The position numbers and the translations under genes were made by a program. A DNA stretch of 64,000 bases from Roseomonas sp. (GTDB lineage: Bacteria; Pseudomonadota; Alphaproteobacteria; Acetobacterales; Acetobacteraceae), in contig JAPSLO010000006.1 in assembly GCA_031180725.1 (NCBI GenBank), forward strand, positions 62,001 to 126,000. Reading direction: 5' to 3'. The notes beneath the pieces were generated by a model that was not told the DNA's origin, made no database searches, and was given only the letters and a program-made list of their open reading frames with translations. Position 1 is the stretch's first letter. Each line of letters starts with the position of its first letter. Of the stretch, positions 9,172-18,737 are shown in pieces.

Positions 9172-10461
9172 GTGACCCCCGATCGTCCCTTCCTGCCGCC
9201 CAGCCTCTATGCCGAGACCTCCGCGGCGGGACCGCCGACGCCGCCACTTGAAGGCGCCCACGACTGCACGGTGGCCGTGGTGGGCGCCGGCTACACCGGC
9301 CTCTCCGCCGCGCTGCACCTGGCGGAGCAGGGCATCGAGGTCACGGTTCTGGAGGCCGCGGAGCCCGGATGGGGCGCCTCCGGCCGAAATGGCGGTCAGG
9401 TGAATCCCGGCCTGAAGGATGACCCCGACGCGGTGGAGGCGCGCTTCGGCCACGAGCTCGGCGGGCGCATGGTCGCGATGGCTTATGCGGCGCCGGACCT
9501 CGTCTTCAGGTTGATCGAGCAGCACGGCATCGTCTGCGCGGCGCAGCGCTCCGGCACGATCCGCGCGGCCTATGTCGCGCGCGACGTGCCGGCGATCCGG
9601 TCCAGCTTCGAGCAATGCGCGCGGCGCGGCATGCCGGTGGAACTGCTGGAGGGCGCGCGGCTACAGGACGCCACGGGCAGCGTGCGCTACATTGCCGCGA
9701 TGCTGGACCGGCGCGGGGGGCAGCTCGATCCGCTGGCCTATGCGCGCGGCCTGGCCGCGGCGGCGCTGCGCGCGGGGGCGCGCATCCATGGCGCAACGCG
9801 CGTGACGCGCCTGATGCGCGAGGGCGATCACTGGCGGCTCGAGACGCCGCGTGGCGCGGTCCGCGCCGGGCAGGTGATCCTCGCCACCAACGGCTACACG
9901 GACGACCTCTGGCCCGGGCTGCGGCGGAGCATCGTGCCGGTGTTCAGCGCCATCATCGCCTCGGAGCCAATGCCGCACGGGCTGGTCCAGCAGGTGCTGC
10001 CGACGCGCTCCGCGCTCTACGAAGTCGGGCGGATCACGGTCTATGCGCGGGTGGATGCGGCGAACCGGTTGCTGATCGGCGGCCGCAGCGTGCAGCGGGA
10101 GGTCACGCGGGCCGAGGAGCTGCGCTATCTCAGCGCCTATGCCGCACGGCTGTGGCCCGGCACGGCGGCGCTGCGCTGGACCCATGGCTGGGCTGGGCGG
10201 CTTGCGATCACCACGGACCACTATCCCCATCTGCACGAGCCCGCGCCGGGGCTGCACGCCGCGCTGGGCTACAACGGGCGAGGCGTCGCGATGGCGACGA
10301 TGATGGGCCAGCAGCTGGCACGCCGCGTCGCAGGCGCCTCCCCCGCGGAGATCGACATGCCGGTCACGGAGATCCGCACCATCCCGCTCCACGCCTTCTG
10401 GCGCCTCGGCGTGGAGGCGCGGATCCTGGCCGGACGGCTTCAGGACCGCTTCGGCCTTTGA
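9172..10461 (+). CDS. FAD-dependent amine oxidoreductase, PuuB-like
   Basis: A 429-residue flavoprotein. The FAD motif VVGAGYTGLSAALHLAEQG is at about residues 36-54, followed by GWGASGRNGGQVNPG, closely matching gamma-glutamylputrescine oxidase and related sarcosine/glycine oxidases. The C-terminal FAD segment is GLHAALGYNGRGVAMAT. The start is a GTG at 9172 with GAGG just upstream; the first downstream ATG would remove the FAD motif. The same frame is open for 1.5 kb further upstream, but that part lies antisense to the esterase and is not coding. It may oxidise a gamma-glutamylated amine or N-alkyl amino acid. Confidence 0.88.
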   Translation: MTPDRPFLPPSLYAETSAAGPPTPPLEGAHDCTVAVVGAGYTGLSAALHLAEQGIEVTVLEAAEPGWGASGRNGGQVNPGLKDDPDAVEARFGHELGGRMVAMAYAAPDLVFRLIEQHGIVCAAQRSGTIRAAYVARDVPAIRSSFEQCARRGMPVELLEGARLQDATGSVRYIAAMLDRRGGQLDPLAYARGLAAAALRAGARIHGATRVTRLMREGDHWRLETPRGAVRAGQVILATNGYTDDLWPGLRRSIVPVFSAIIASEPMPHGLVQQVLPTRSALYEVGRITVYARVDAANRLLIGGRSVQREVTRAEELRYLSAYAARLWPGTAALRWTHGWAGRLAITTDHYPHLHEPAPGLHAALGYNGRGVAMATMMGQQLARRVAGASPAEIDMPVTEIRTIPLHAFWRLGVEARILAGRLQDRFGL

Positions 10462-10536
10462 GCGCCGGGGCGGCAGCGCCTTGCCTTCGCGACCTGCTGA
10501 CCGCCATAGTTCCGTGGATCTGCCGGGGAGGAGGGA

Positions 10537-11535
10537 ATGATGCCTGCAGGACTGCGCCGCGTCCGCTCATTCGCGCTGGCCGCTGCGGCCTCTCTCATGG
10601 CCCTTCTTGGCGCGACGGCCGCCCCCGCCTCGGCGCAGGAGTATCCGCAGCGTGCGGTGCGCGTGCTCGTCTCCTTCCCGGCGGGCGGCACCACGGATAT
10701 CCTGGCACGACTGGTCTCGGAGCACCTCGCGCGGCGCCTCAACCAGCCCTTCGTTGTCGAGAACCGCGCCGGCGCTGGCACGGTGATCGCAGCGCAAGCC
10801 CTGGTGCGCGCCCCGGCGGATGGCCACACATTGCTGGTGACTACGGGCACCACGACGTCCTTCATGCCGCTGCTGCATTCCAATCCGGGCTACACGCCGG
10901 AGCAGATCACGGGCGTGGCGATGCTCGGCTGCTCGCCGCTCGCGCTTGACGTTCCCGCGAACTCGCCCTTCCGCTCCGTCGCGGACCTCGTCGCCTTCGG
11001 GCGCGCCAACCAGAACCGGCTTAACGCGGCCACCCAGGGTGCGGGCGCAATCTCGCATCTGGTAGCGGAGCTGCTGGCTTCCTCGACCGGTCTCACCTTT
11101 ACGCCGGTGCATTTCGCCGGCAGCGCGCCGGGGCTGAACGCGACGGTTGCGGGCCAGGTGGATTTTTACTTCGACGGCGTTTCCACCTCGGCCCCACTGA
11201 TCCAGGCCGGGCGGATCCGCGGCCTGGCCGTGACCAGCGAGCGGCGGATGCCGAACTTGCCTGACGTGCCGACGATGACCGAGTTGGGCTTCCCCGCCGT
11301 CACCGCCTGCGCCTGGTATGGCGTGCTGGCGCATTCCGGCACGCCGGCGCCGGTTGTGGCGCTGCTGAACCGCGAGATCAACTCGATCATCCAGGAGCCC
11401 GCACTCCGCGAGCGCCTGACGCGCGACGGCGCGGAGCCGACGCCGATGGGCGTCGCCGAGCTCAATCGCTTCATGGCGGAGGATCGCGAGAAGTGGCGCC
11501 GCGTGGTCGCGCCGCTCAACATCCGGATGGACTGA
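10537..11535 (+). CDS. Bug/TctC family tripartite tricarboxylate transporter receptor
   Basis: Periplasmic binding protein of 332 residues. It has a signal peptide (hydrophobic LAAAASLMALLGATAAPASA, cleavage before QEYPQ) and then the family hallmark YPQRAVRVLVSFPAGGTTDILAR, and VENRAGAGTVIAAQALVRAPADGHTLL. The ATGs at 10537 and 10540 both follow a strong GGGGAGGAGGG. No TctA/TctB membrane genes are nearby, which is common for this receptor family. The neighbouring hydantoinase pair may act on its ligand (inference). Confidence 0.92.
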   Translation: MMPAGLRRVRSFALAAAASLMALLGATAAPASAQEYPQRAVRVLVSFPAGGTTDILARLVSEHLARRLNQPFVVENRAGAGTVIAAQALVRAPADGHTLLVTTGTTTSFMPLLHSNPGYTPEQITGVAMLGCSPLALDVPANSPFRSVADLVAFGRANQNRLNAATQGAGAISHLVAELLASSTGLTFTPVHFAGSAPGLNATVAGQVDFYFDGVSTSAPLIQAGRIRGLAVTSERRMPNLPDVPTMTELGFPAVTACAWYGVLAHSGTPAPVVALLNREINSIIQEPALRERLTRDGAEPTPMGVAELNRFMAEDREKWRRVVAPLNIRMD

Positions 11536-11553
11536 GCGCCCTGCGTCCCCAGG

Positions 11554-11589
11554 CCAGGGTAGCCCTGACCGAGTTCAGGGCTACCCTGG
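11554..11589. terminator. Bidirectional hairpin between convergent Bug and hyuB genes
   Basis: Perfect 15-bp inverted repeat (11554-11568 pairs with 11575-11589) with a 6-base loop, directly after the receptor stop codon and before the 3' end of the opposing hyuB gene. No T-run follows on either strand, so it may act as a hairpin barrier or transcript stabiliser rather than a classical intrinsic terminator. Confidence 0.65.
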
Positions 11590-11661
11590 TCCAGCCCTTC
11601 TTGCCGATTCACGCTCTTCATCGTGCCCGCCTTCGGCGTACACATTCAGGGCGATCACCGG

Positions 11662-13239
11662 CTAGGCTCCTGCCGGCGCGGCACCCCAGCCGCCGCCGCC
11701 ACAGGTTTCCACCACCACGACATCGCCCTTGCGCGTCATGAAGGTGTTCTGCGCGGTCAGCTCGATCGTTTCCCCATCCCGCAGGACGCGGAAGGCGCTG
11801 AGGCTGCCCGGGGCGCCGCCATTCACACCCCAGGGCGCATGGTCGCAGCGGTCGCCGTTGCTGCAGAAGAGCACGTCGTCCTTGAGTATCTCGTAGACCT
11901 TGCGGATACCCATCCCGCCGCGGTGCAACCCCGCGCCGCCCGAGCCGGAGATCAGGCCGTAGGAGCGCACGCGGGCAAAGTCGAGATCCACCTCCATCAC
12001 CTCGACAGGCGTGTTGCCGGTGTTGGACAGCGGTTGCGCTACGCCATCGCAGCCATCGCCGTGCATTGAGGCGCCGAGCCCGCCGGCAATCACCTCGTGG
12101 TAGACGAAATATTTCTCCGGCGTCTTGCGGCTGAAGGCGACAGAGGTGGTCGTCTCGTGGCCGCAGGCCGCCACCTGCTCGGGGATGACCTCGGCGAAGG
12201 CGCGGCGGAGCGCGCTGTAGATGCGGTAGCAGGTGGACATGCGGGAACGTACCGCCGCCGGGTAAACCGGATCGCAGATCGAGCCCTTGCGCGTCCTGAC
12301 GCGGATCGGCCGATAGCTGCCGTCGTTCACCGGCGCGCCCTGCGACATGATCGAGACGAAGAAGGTGTAGACCGCCGACCAAGTGGAGGCGATCGGGGCA
12401 TTGACCGGACCGGCCACCTGGTCGGCGCAGCCGGTCAGGTCGACTTCCGCCTCGTCGCCCCTGATCGTGACCGTGGCGCGGATCGCGATGGGTGGATCGC
12501 CCGGCTTCAGCGCATCGCAGAAATCCTCGCCACTATAGGTGCCATCCGGCAGGCGCGCGATATTGGCGCGCATGAACCTTTCGGAATAGGCCTGCAGCTC
12601 CTCCATCGCCTGGCGCACCAGGGAAAGGCCGAACTTGTCCGCCATCTGCTGCAGCAGCTCCCGGCCACGGAGGCAGGCGAAGTGTTGCGCGCGGTAGTCG
12701 CCGAGGACCAGGCCGGGTGCGCGGACATTGGCGCCAAGCATCTGCTCGAGCACGCCACCATGAAAGGCCACATTCTCCTTCAGCTTCATCGGTGGAATGA
12801 TGAGGCCTTCCTGGAAGAGCTCCGTGGCGTTCGCGTTGATGATCGCGCCCCCGCCCATGTCCACATGGTGCGAGACGCTGCCGGCGAAGCCGCAGAGGGT
12901 GCCTTCGTGGAAGATGGGCAGAAGGATGATGATGTCGTGCAGGTGCTGCCCATTGGCGTAGGGATGGTTCATCACATAGACCTCGTCCGGCAGCGTGGCG
13001 GAGAGGTCGAAGCGCTCGCGCAGCCCCGCGACGGCCATGGACAGCGAGTTCATGTGGATGGGGATCATCACGGACTGCGCGACCACGCGGCCCTCGGGGT
13101 CCATCAGGCAGGTCGAGGTGTCCTTCGCCTCCCTGGCGATCGAGGAGTACGCCGAGAGCAGCATCACCGTGCCCATCTCGTTCGCGATGGAGTGGAAGAT
13201 GTTGTTGGCCGTGCTGAACGTCACGGGGTCGAGCGCCAT
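11662..13239 (-). CDS. hyuB: Hydantoinase B/oxoprolinase family protein
   Basis: A 525-residue HyuB-type subunit, starting MALDPVTFSTANNIFHSIANEMG and ending with the glycine-rich CGGGGWG tail typical of the family. Conserved blocks include NHPYANGQHLHDIIILLPIF and HVDMGGGAIINANATE. With HyuA it forms an ATP-dependent hydrolase or carboxylase acting on cyclic amides such as 5-oxoproline or hydantoins, or on acetone/acetophenone in related complexes. It begins 11 bp after hyuA. Which of these substrates applies here cannot be read from the sequence. Confidence 0.92.
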   Translation of the reverse strand: MALDPVTFSTANNIFHSIANEMGTVMLLSAYSSIAREAKDTSTCLMDPEGRVVAQSVMIPIHMNSLSMAVAGLRERFDLSATLPDEVYVMNHPYANGQHLHDIIILLPIFHEGTLCGFAGSVSHHVDMGGGAIINANATELFQEGLIIPPMKLKENVAFHGGVLEQMLGANVRAPGLVLGDYRAQHFACLRGRELLQQMADKFGLSLVRQAMEELQAYSERFMRANIARLPDGTYSGEDFCDALKPGDPPIAIRATVTIRGDEAEVDLTGCADQVAGPVNAPIASTWSAVYTFFVSIMSQGAPVNDGSYRPIRVRTRKGSICDPVYPAAVRSRMSTCYRIYSALRRAFAEVIPEQVAACGHETTTSVAFSRKTPEKYFVYHEVIAGGLGASMHGDGCDGVAQPLSNTGNTPVEVMEVDLDFARVRSYGLISGSGGAGLHRGGMGIRKVYEILKDDVLFCSNGDRCDHAPWGVNGGAPGSLSAFRVLRDGETIELTAQNTFMTRKGDVVVVETCGGGGWGAAPAGA

Positions 13240-13250
13240 GTTGGGACCTC

Positions 13251-15299
13251 CTACTTCGCCGCCTGGCGCGTCAGGTGCAGGTTGCCATGCGCGTCCACGC
13301 GCAGGTGCCAGCCGCGCGGGACCGCTGTGGCCGAGGTCGGCTCGAAGATGATAGCGGGGCCGGCAAGCTCGGTGCCGATCGGCAGGTCGAAACGCTCATA
13401 GGCCGCCCAGCTTTCCGTGCCGTCGAGACGGACCTCGCGCCAGGCCGGCTCCGGCAAGTGTGGCGGGCGGGCTGGCTCTGGGAGCAGTCCCTCCTGCGGG
13501 ACAGCGGCTTCCAGACGGTAGCTGACGATCTCGATCTGCTGCTGCGGGAAGGCGTAGCCATATCGCTCGGCATGGGCGGCATGGAACCCATCCGCCACCG
13601 CCTCCGTGCCGCGGCGCGCGAGCTCCGCGGGATCCAGCATCACCGTGAGTTCGAAGCCCTGGCCGACATACCGGGCATCGATCATGCGGGTGAAGGCGAT
13701 GGCGGCCGGGTCGACGCCGAAATTGCGGAACTCGGTTTCGGCCGCCTCCGCCAGGGCCGCAAAGGCACGCTCGATTTCCGCTGTGGTGGCCTGGGCAAGG
13801 CGTCTGCCCGGATCGGAGTGCGTGAAGTCCAGGCGGATCTCGGAGACAGTGAGGCCATAAGCGGAGAAAATGCCGGGATTGGGCGGCACCACCACGTGAT
13901 CAATTCCCATCACCTCGGCGACACTCGCTGCGAAAAGGGCGCCGCCGCCACCGTAGGGCAGAAGGGCAAAGTCGCGCGGATCGCGGCCGCGCTGCACGGT
14001 GGTCTGCCGGATCGCCTGGGCGATGTTTACCACAGCGATCCGGAAGATGGCTTTCGCCAACTCCATGTCGTCCATGCCGAGGCGGGCGCCGAGCGGCTCC
14101 GCGGCCCGCGCGGAAAGCGCGGGGTCGATCCGCATCTCGCCACCCATGAAGCGCGCGGGATCCATGAGCCCGATCAGCACCAGCGCGTCGGTCAGCGTGA
14201 AATGCGTCCCGCCCCGCCCGTAGCAGGCCGGCCCCGGCTGCGCGCCCGCGCTCTGCGGCCCGACGCGCAGCATGCCACCATCGTCTATCCAGGCGATGGA
14301 GCCGCCGCCTGCACCGATGGTGGTGATGTCCATCATGCGGATATTGATCGGGTTACCGTCGATCCGGTACTCGGCAAGCCCTTTGGACACCATCTGCGGC
14401 TGACCGTTCACGATCAGGGCGATGTCGCAGGACGTGCCGCCGATATCCATCGTCAGCAGATTCGGCGCGCCGCAGCGCCGCGCTACGAAAGCGGCGCCGG
14501 CGACGCCCGCGGCGGGGCCGGAGAGGAACATGCGGACCGGCAGGCGGCCAGCCACCTCGGCCGGCAGCACGCCGCCATTCGACTGCATGATCATCAGGTT
14601 CCGGCCGTAGCCGAGCGACTCCAGCTCGCGCTGCATCTTCGTCACGTACCGGCGCACCACGGGGCGCACATAGGCATTGATGACAGTGGTGGAGGTTCGC
14701 TCATACTCCCGGAACTCGGGAGAGATGTCGGAGGAGATCGAGACGTCGAGCTCGGGAAAGGTGCGCTCGATCAGATCCCGCGCGCGGCGCTCATGCGCTG
14801 GATTGCGGTAGGCGTGAAGGAAGACGACGGCGAGCGAGGTGGCGCCATGACGCTCCACCGCCTCGCGCACCTTGCGCAACAGCGCCTCCTCGTCGAGCGG
14901 GGTGACGACCTCGCCTTCGGCGCTGATGCGCTCGGGCACGCCCAGGATCGCCTCCCGCGGGATCAGCGGTGGCGGACGGCGGTAGAACTGGTCGTAGACG
15001 CGCGTCTTCTCCTGCCGCCCGATCAGCAGCACATCCTCGAAGCCCTCGGTCGTCAGCAACGCGGCGCGCGCGCCTTTCCGCTCGATCAGGCTGTTCGTCG
15101 CGACGGTCGAGCCGTGCAGCACTTCCTGCACGCGGTCGAAGGGAAGCCCGGCCTTGTCCAGCAGCCTGCGCACGCCGAGCAGCGCGCCTTCACTCGGGTC
15201 GGAGGGAGTGGAGCTGACCTTCAGGGTCACGGGCGCCGCATCCTCACGGAGCAGGATCAGGTCCGTGAAGGTGCCGCCGATCTCGATTCCGATCTTCAT
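13251..15299 (-). CDS. hyuA: Hydantoinase A/oxoprolinase family protein
   Basis: A 682-residue HyuA-type subunit. The N-terminal phosphate-binding motif IGIEIGGTFTDLILL and the internal LLTMDIGGTSCDIALI are the two ASKHA-type ATP-binding loops. Further family blocks are VLHGSTVATNSLIERKGA and GYGRNLMIMQSNGG. It is the upstream gene of a two-gene leftward operon with hyuB. The length is typical for the bacterial split form of 5-oxoprolinase. A long opposing frame over the same span is a composition shadow. Confidence 0.93.
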   Translation of the reverse strand: MKIGIEIGGTFTDLILLREDAAPVTLKVSSTPSDPSEGALLGVRRLLDKAGLPFDRVQEVLHGSTVATNSLIERKGARAALLTTEGFEDVLLIGRQEKTRVYDQFYRRPPPLIPREAILGVPERISAEGEVVTPLDEEALLRKVREAVERHGATSLAVVFLHAYRNPAHERRARDLIERTFPELDVSISSDISPEFREYERTSTTVINAYVRPVVRRYVTKMQRELESLGYGRNLMIMQSNGGVLPAEVAGRLPVRMFLSGPAAGVAGAAFVARRCGAPNLLTMDIGGTSCDIALIVNGQPQMVSKGLAEYRIDGNPINIRMMDITTIGAGGGSIAWIDDGGMLRVGPQSAGAQPGPACYGRGGTHFTLTDALVLIGLMDPARFMGGEMRIDPALSARAAEPLGARLGMDDMELAKAIFRIAVVNIAQAIRQTTVQRGRDPRDFALLPYGGGGALFAASVAEVMGIDHVVVPPNPGIFSAYGLTVSEIRLDFTHSDPGRRLAQATTAEIERAFAALAEAAETEFRNFGVDPAAIAFTRMIDARYVGQGFELTVMLDPAELARRGTEAVADGFHAAHAERYGYAFPQQQIEIVSYRLEAAVPQEGLLPEPARPPHLPEPAWREVRLDGTESWAAYERFDLPIGTELAGPAIIFEPTSATAVPRGWHLRVDAHGNLHLTRQAAK

Positions 15300-15558
15300 T
15301 CCTCGCTCGCCCCGCCCGCCTGAAGCATTGCCGGGCCGAGCCCGCCGGCCAGAACTCTATGCCTCCCAGGCCCGGTGTCCAGGCATTGGCCGGCGCTGCG
15401 GAACAACGCCAGGGTGTCGGCGCCTATTGGACAGAGCTGGGCCGTTGAGGAGCGGAGGGTTTCGGGCTTATCGTGATCGCCAGGGGGCGGGACGAGCGAG
15501 AATTCCTCGGCCCTGGCTGCCCGAGAGCCGACGGCTGAAGGCGCGGGCCGAGCGAGTG

Positions 15559-15794
15559 GTACGGAACATCCGGCGCGCCACGCGCAAGCACCACTCGGAC
15601 GAGGACACGATCCGCATCGTGCTGGAGGGCTTGCGCGGCGAGGAGAGCGTCGCCGCGGCTGTGCCGCCGCGAGGTCCGTGCCGAAAGCCTGTATGAGTCC
15701 CGTTCGAAGCAGGTCAATGCGCTGCGCCAGGAGGCCCGCACCCCGAAGGAGGTGGTGGCCGAGCAGGCCCTCGAGCTGCGCTCTTCAAGAAGTA
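15559..15794 (+). pseudogene. IS3-family transposase OrfA remnant, frameshifted and internally deleted
   Basis: Three pieces in shifting frames match the IS3 OrfA pattern. RRATRKHHSDEDTIRIVLEG and LRGEESV lie in one frame (about 15570-15657). After one extra G near 15660 the frame becomes LCRREVRAESLYESRSK (to about 15710). Then VNALRQEARTPKEVVAEQAL (to about 15777) follows directly, with the usual intervening ~20 residues missing. A further missing base precedes the FKK ending. No OrfB or terminal repeats are seen, so this is dead transposon debris. Its neighbour, the frameshifted lactate permease, suggests a locally relaxed region. Confidence 0.72.
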
Positions 15795-16071
15795 CGACTT
15801 CACCCTCTACCTTGCTTCTGCCGGGAGATGCTCCCGAGCGGCGATGGCGCGGTGGCGGTGACGAGGAGGACGATCCGGTCGCAGTTCCGGTGGGCCGGAA
15901 CTGGCAGTGATACCCGCCGCCCCGACCTGCGCTTCCGCGCGGCTTCGTTGGCAACAAGAATTCCGGGAAGGATCGACTGGAGCGGCGGAGAGCTTCGAAG
16001 TGCGAGCCCCGAGACCAAGGCCTTAGCGCATTCGCTTATCATAATCGAGTTCGGGATGAGGGGCTCCAGGG

Positions 16072-16130
16072 CTCCCCCGGACCCACGCCGCCAAAGAGGG
16101 CACTGCTCCTGGCCGGGGTGGGTCCGGGAG
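16072..16130 (-). terminator. Possible hairpin 3' of the lactate permease remnant
   Basis: An 11-bp stem (16076-16086 with 16118-16128) around a loop of about 31 bases, immediately 3' of the leftward permease frame. The loop is long and there is no T-run, so termination is only plausible. Confidence 0.35.
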
Positions 16131-16140
16131 GGGCATCGCC

Positions 16141-17842
16141 CTATCCGCCCACAACCAGTTCCGTGAAGGGCCACAGATAGGCCTGCGCCGTCACCAGCAG
16201 CCCCACCAGCACCGCCAGAGCGATGGAGTGGAAGAAGACGTAGCGCAGGATCTCGCCCTCATGTCCGAACCAGTTGGTGGCGGTGGAGGCAACGACAATG
16301 CTCTGCGCGTCAATCATCTTGCCCATCACGCCGCCCGAGGAATTGGCGCTGGCCATCAGCACGGGCGAAAGCCCGATTTGCTCAGCCGTGATGCGTTGCA
16401 GCCCGCCGAACAGCACGTTGGAGGCCGTGTCCGATCCCGTCAGCGCCACACCCAGCCAGCCCAGCAGCGTGCCGAACAGCGGATAGAGGACGCCGGTATG
16501 TGCGAAGGCCAGACCCATCGTCGCATCCAGCCCGGAATAGCGCGTGAGATACCCAAGCCCGAGCATCGCCGCGATGGTCAGCAGTGAAAGCCGCACCGCG
16601 TGTATTGTGCTGCCATATTCGCGCAGCAGCGCCAGCGGCCCGAAGCCCATCGCCAGCCCCGCGACGATGGCGGCGAACAGGATGCCGGTGCCGGTCATGG
16701 ACAGGATATTGAAGGCGAAGACCGCCGCTTCCGGTGTTTCGGTGGCCACAACCGGCGGCACCTTCAGCACCATCCGGTGCAGCCCCTCGATTGGGATGTT
16801 CGGCCCCCAGATGCCGTTCAGCAGGGCCTTCACCGACTGCAGGCCCCAGAGGAAGACGAAGACCGTCAGAATGATCCAGGGCAGCCAGGCCAGCATAACG
16901 GAACCCTGGAAAGTCGCCGTCACTGCCGCCGGGGGCCGGCATCGGCAGTGGGGCCTCGGGCTGTGCCGCCGCGGCAGCAGGGCGATAGGCCTCGGCTTCC
17001 GGTGCACGCAGTCGCGGGCTGGTCCAGATGCGCTTAGGCTTCCAACTGCGCAGGAAGACGATCAGGCTGGCCATAGACACCAGCGCTGCCACCACGTCCA
17101 CCAGATAGGGCCCGTGATACTTGGAAACCAGAAACTGCGGCACCGCAAAGCTGACGCCGGTGACCAGGATGGCAGGCCAGACCTCGATCATGCCGCGCCA
17201 GCCGGCGACGGCCCAGATCAGGCAGAAGGGCACCAGCACGGAGAAGAAGGGAAGCTGGCGCCCGATCATCGCGGACAGTTCCATCAGGTCGAGCCCCGTC
17301 ACCCCCGCCAGCGCGATCACCGGCGTGCCGAGCGCGCCATAGGCCACCGGCGCGGTATTCGCGATGAGGGAGAGGCCGGAGGCGGCGAGCGGCGAGAAGC
17401 CCAGCCCCATCAGCAGCGCCGCGGTCACCGCCACCGGCGTGCCGAAGCCGGCCGCGCCTTCGAAGAAGGCACCGAAGGAGAAGGCGATGAGCAGAAGCTG
17501 CAGCCGTCGGTCCGGCGTGACGCCGGCGAGGAGCCTTGCAGCACCGCGAAGGAGCCGTTCGCCACTGTCAGTCGGTAGAGGAAGATGATGTTCAGCACGA
17601 TCCAGCCGATGGGGAACGTCGGAGGCGATGCCGAGCCCCGCTGCGCGCAGCGCCAGCCCGCCCGGCATGCCGAAGACCACGACCGCCACCAGCAGCGCCA
17701 CCACCAGCGCGCCAAGCGCCGCCAGATGTGCGCGCATGTGCAGGAAGGCGAGCGCCACCAGCATGAAGGCCACGGGAATGGCGGCTACCAGGGCGGAGAG
17801 CAGGATGGATCCGAAGGGATCGTAGATCTGTTGCCAGGCCAC
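16141..17842 (-). pseudogene. lctP: L-lactate permease (LctP family), three frameshifts
   Basis: The conceptual protein starts at GTG 17842 (VAWQQIYDPFGSILLSALVA) and runs about 567 codons to 16141, the full LctP length. The reading frame changes three times: near 17615 (FPIGWIVLNIIFLYRLT is in a second frame), back near 17535 (VTPDRRLQLLLIAFSFGAFF in the first frame), and again near 16925 ([20 protein letters not shown] in the second). Conserved membrane blocks are otherwise well kept, including NTAPVAYGALGTPVIALAGV and [16 protein letters not shown]. It is either a recently inactivated lactate/glycolate:H+ symporter or a stretch with sequencing indels. Confidence 0.85.
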
Positions 17843-18029
17843 GGCGCAGGATGCTCCGATTCTTTCCCGGACGACGGCGTGTCTTGCGCCGCGGCGCAAC
17901 GCGTGTCACGGCGAGGGACCTTTCATTCCAGCGCGATGGAAGGGTTCTCCACGGATCGTGACCCTTCGTCACAGACCGGCGAGCCTGGCGGTGGCCATCG
18001 CTCTTGAACCCGCCGCCGGCGCAGGCAAC

Positions 18030-18347
18030 ATGGCAGGGATGGACACGCAGAGACGCATGCCCGTTCTGGACATGACGCCGGACGGGGAATTCCGGGACCC
18101 CGCGCCGCCACCGCGCGCTTCCAAGCTCGACCGCCTCCTGGGCCGCGTCGGCGGCATCGCGCTGCTGGTGGCGCTGGCCGCCGGCGGGCTGGTGCTCGCC
18201 GGCCTGGCCGTGCTGGCGGTCGGCATCCTGTTGCCGGTGGTGCTGGTTGCCGGGTTGATCGGCGCCGGCTCGCTGTGGTGGCGCCTGCGGCGGATGCAGC
18301 GCCAGGGTGGCGCCGGCGCCGTGCGATTCACGGTGATCCGCCGCTGA
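18030..18347 (+). CDS. Small hypothetical membrane protein
   Basis: About 105 residues with a proline-rich N-terminus (PDGEFRDPAPPPRASKLDRL) and a long hydrophobic stretch (IALLVALAAGGLVLAGLAVL and on) that forms one or two membrane helices, then a basic end (RRMQRQGGAGAVRFTVIRR). Starts at 18030 and 18039 are both possible; 18030 has AGG five bases upstream. It is followed by a second small membrane protein gene. I do not recognise the family. Confidence 0.55.
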   Translation: MAGMDTQRRMPVLDMTPDGEFRDPAPPPRASKLDRLLGRVGGIALLVALAAGGLVLAGLAVLAVGILLPVVLVAGLIGAGSLWWRLRRMQRQGGAGAVRFTVIRR

Positions 18348-18370
18348 GCCGACCGCCACCACCTTTCGAG

Positions 18371-18682
18371 GTGGATGAGCGCCGCCTCTACGAGGTCGGC
18401 CCGGGCGGGGGGGCCTGGACCACCCGTCAGGACCGGGAGGCACAGGCGCGGCGGCTGAAGCGGCTTCGCTGGCTGTTCGGGATTGGCCTGGCGGCGAACG
18501 GGCTGAGTTGGTCGCTGGCCGGGCTGGCGCTGGTGCTGGGCGGCCCGGTTTGGGGCGCGGCCTTCGGCATGGTTGCCCTTTTTACCACGCCGCTGCTGAT
18601 GCTGCCTGCCTTGGTGGAAGGCTGGGCATGGCTCGCCTTCCGCCGGCGCCACCGCCAACGCCCGCCGGGCTTCGGTGAGTAG
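18371..18682 (+). CDS. Small hypothetical membrane protein with two helices
   Basis: About 103 residues if translation begins at GTG 18371 (VDERRLYEVGPGGGAWTTRQ), 23 bp after the upstream stop; no ATG lies at a sensible place. Two hydrophobic segments (LFGIGLAANGLSWSLAGLAL and FGMVALFTTPLLMLPALVEG) flank a short turn, and the protein ends in a basic tail (RRRHRQRPPGFGE). It probably shares a transcript with the preceding small gene. Function unknown. Confidence 0.5.
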   Translation: MDERRLYEVGPGGGAWTTRQDREAQARRLKRLRWLFGIGLAANGLSWSLAGLALVLGGPVWGAAFGMVALFTTPLLMLPALVEGWAWLAFRRRHRQRPPGFGE

Positions 18683-18737
18683 GGCCGAACCGGGTCAGCT
18701 TTCGACGGCGCTCAGGACTCTTGTCCTATGCAAGTGG

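Larger units (their letters stand above)
15300..16140. other. Gene-free, decaying interval between hyuA and the lactate permease remnant
   Basis: About 840 bp with no intact gene. It contains an IS3-type OrfA remnant (15559-15794) and a hairpin near its right end. The rest (15800-16070) shows no recognisable coding sequence. The base composition looks slightly less GC-extreme than the flanks, for example in the segment around 16025-16050. No terminal inverted repeats or target duplications could be identified by eye. Confidence 0.6.

Noticed and set aside
13275-15323. Long open frame of 682 codons opposite hyuA
   Set aside because: It mirrors the hyuA gene almost exactly and has no recognisable domain; high GC leaves the opposite strand stop-free.
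15800-16070. Leftward 124-codon frame as a gene
   Set aside because: No ribosome site, no family similarity that I recognise, and it lies in the decayed interval next to the transposase remnant.
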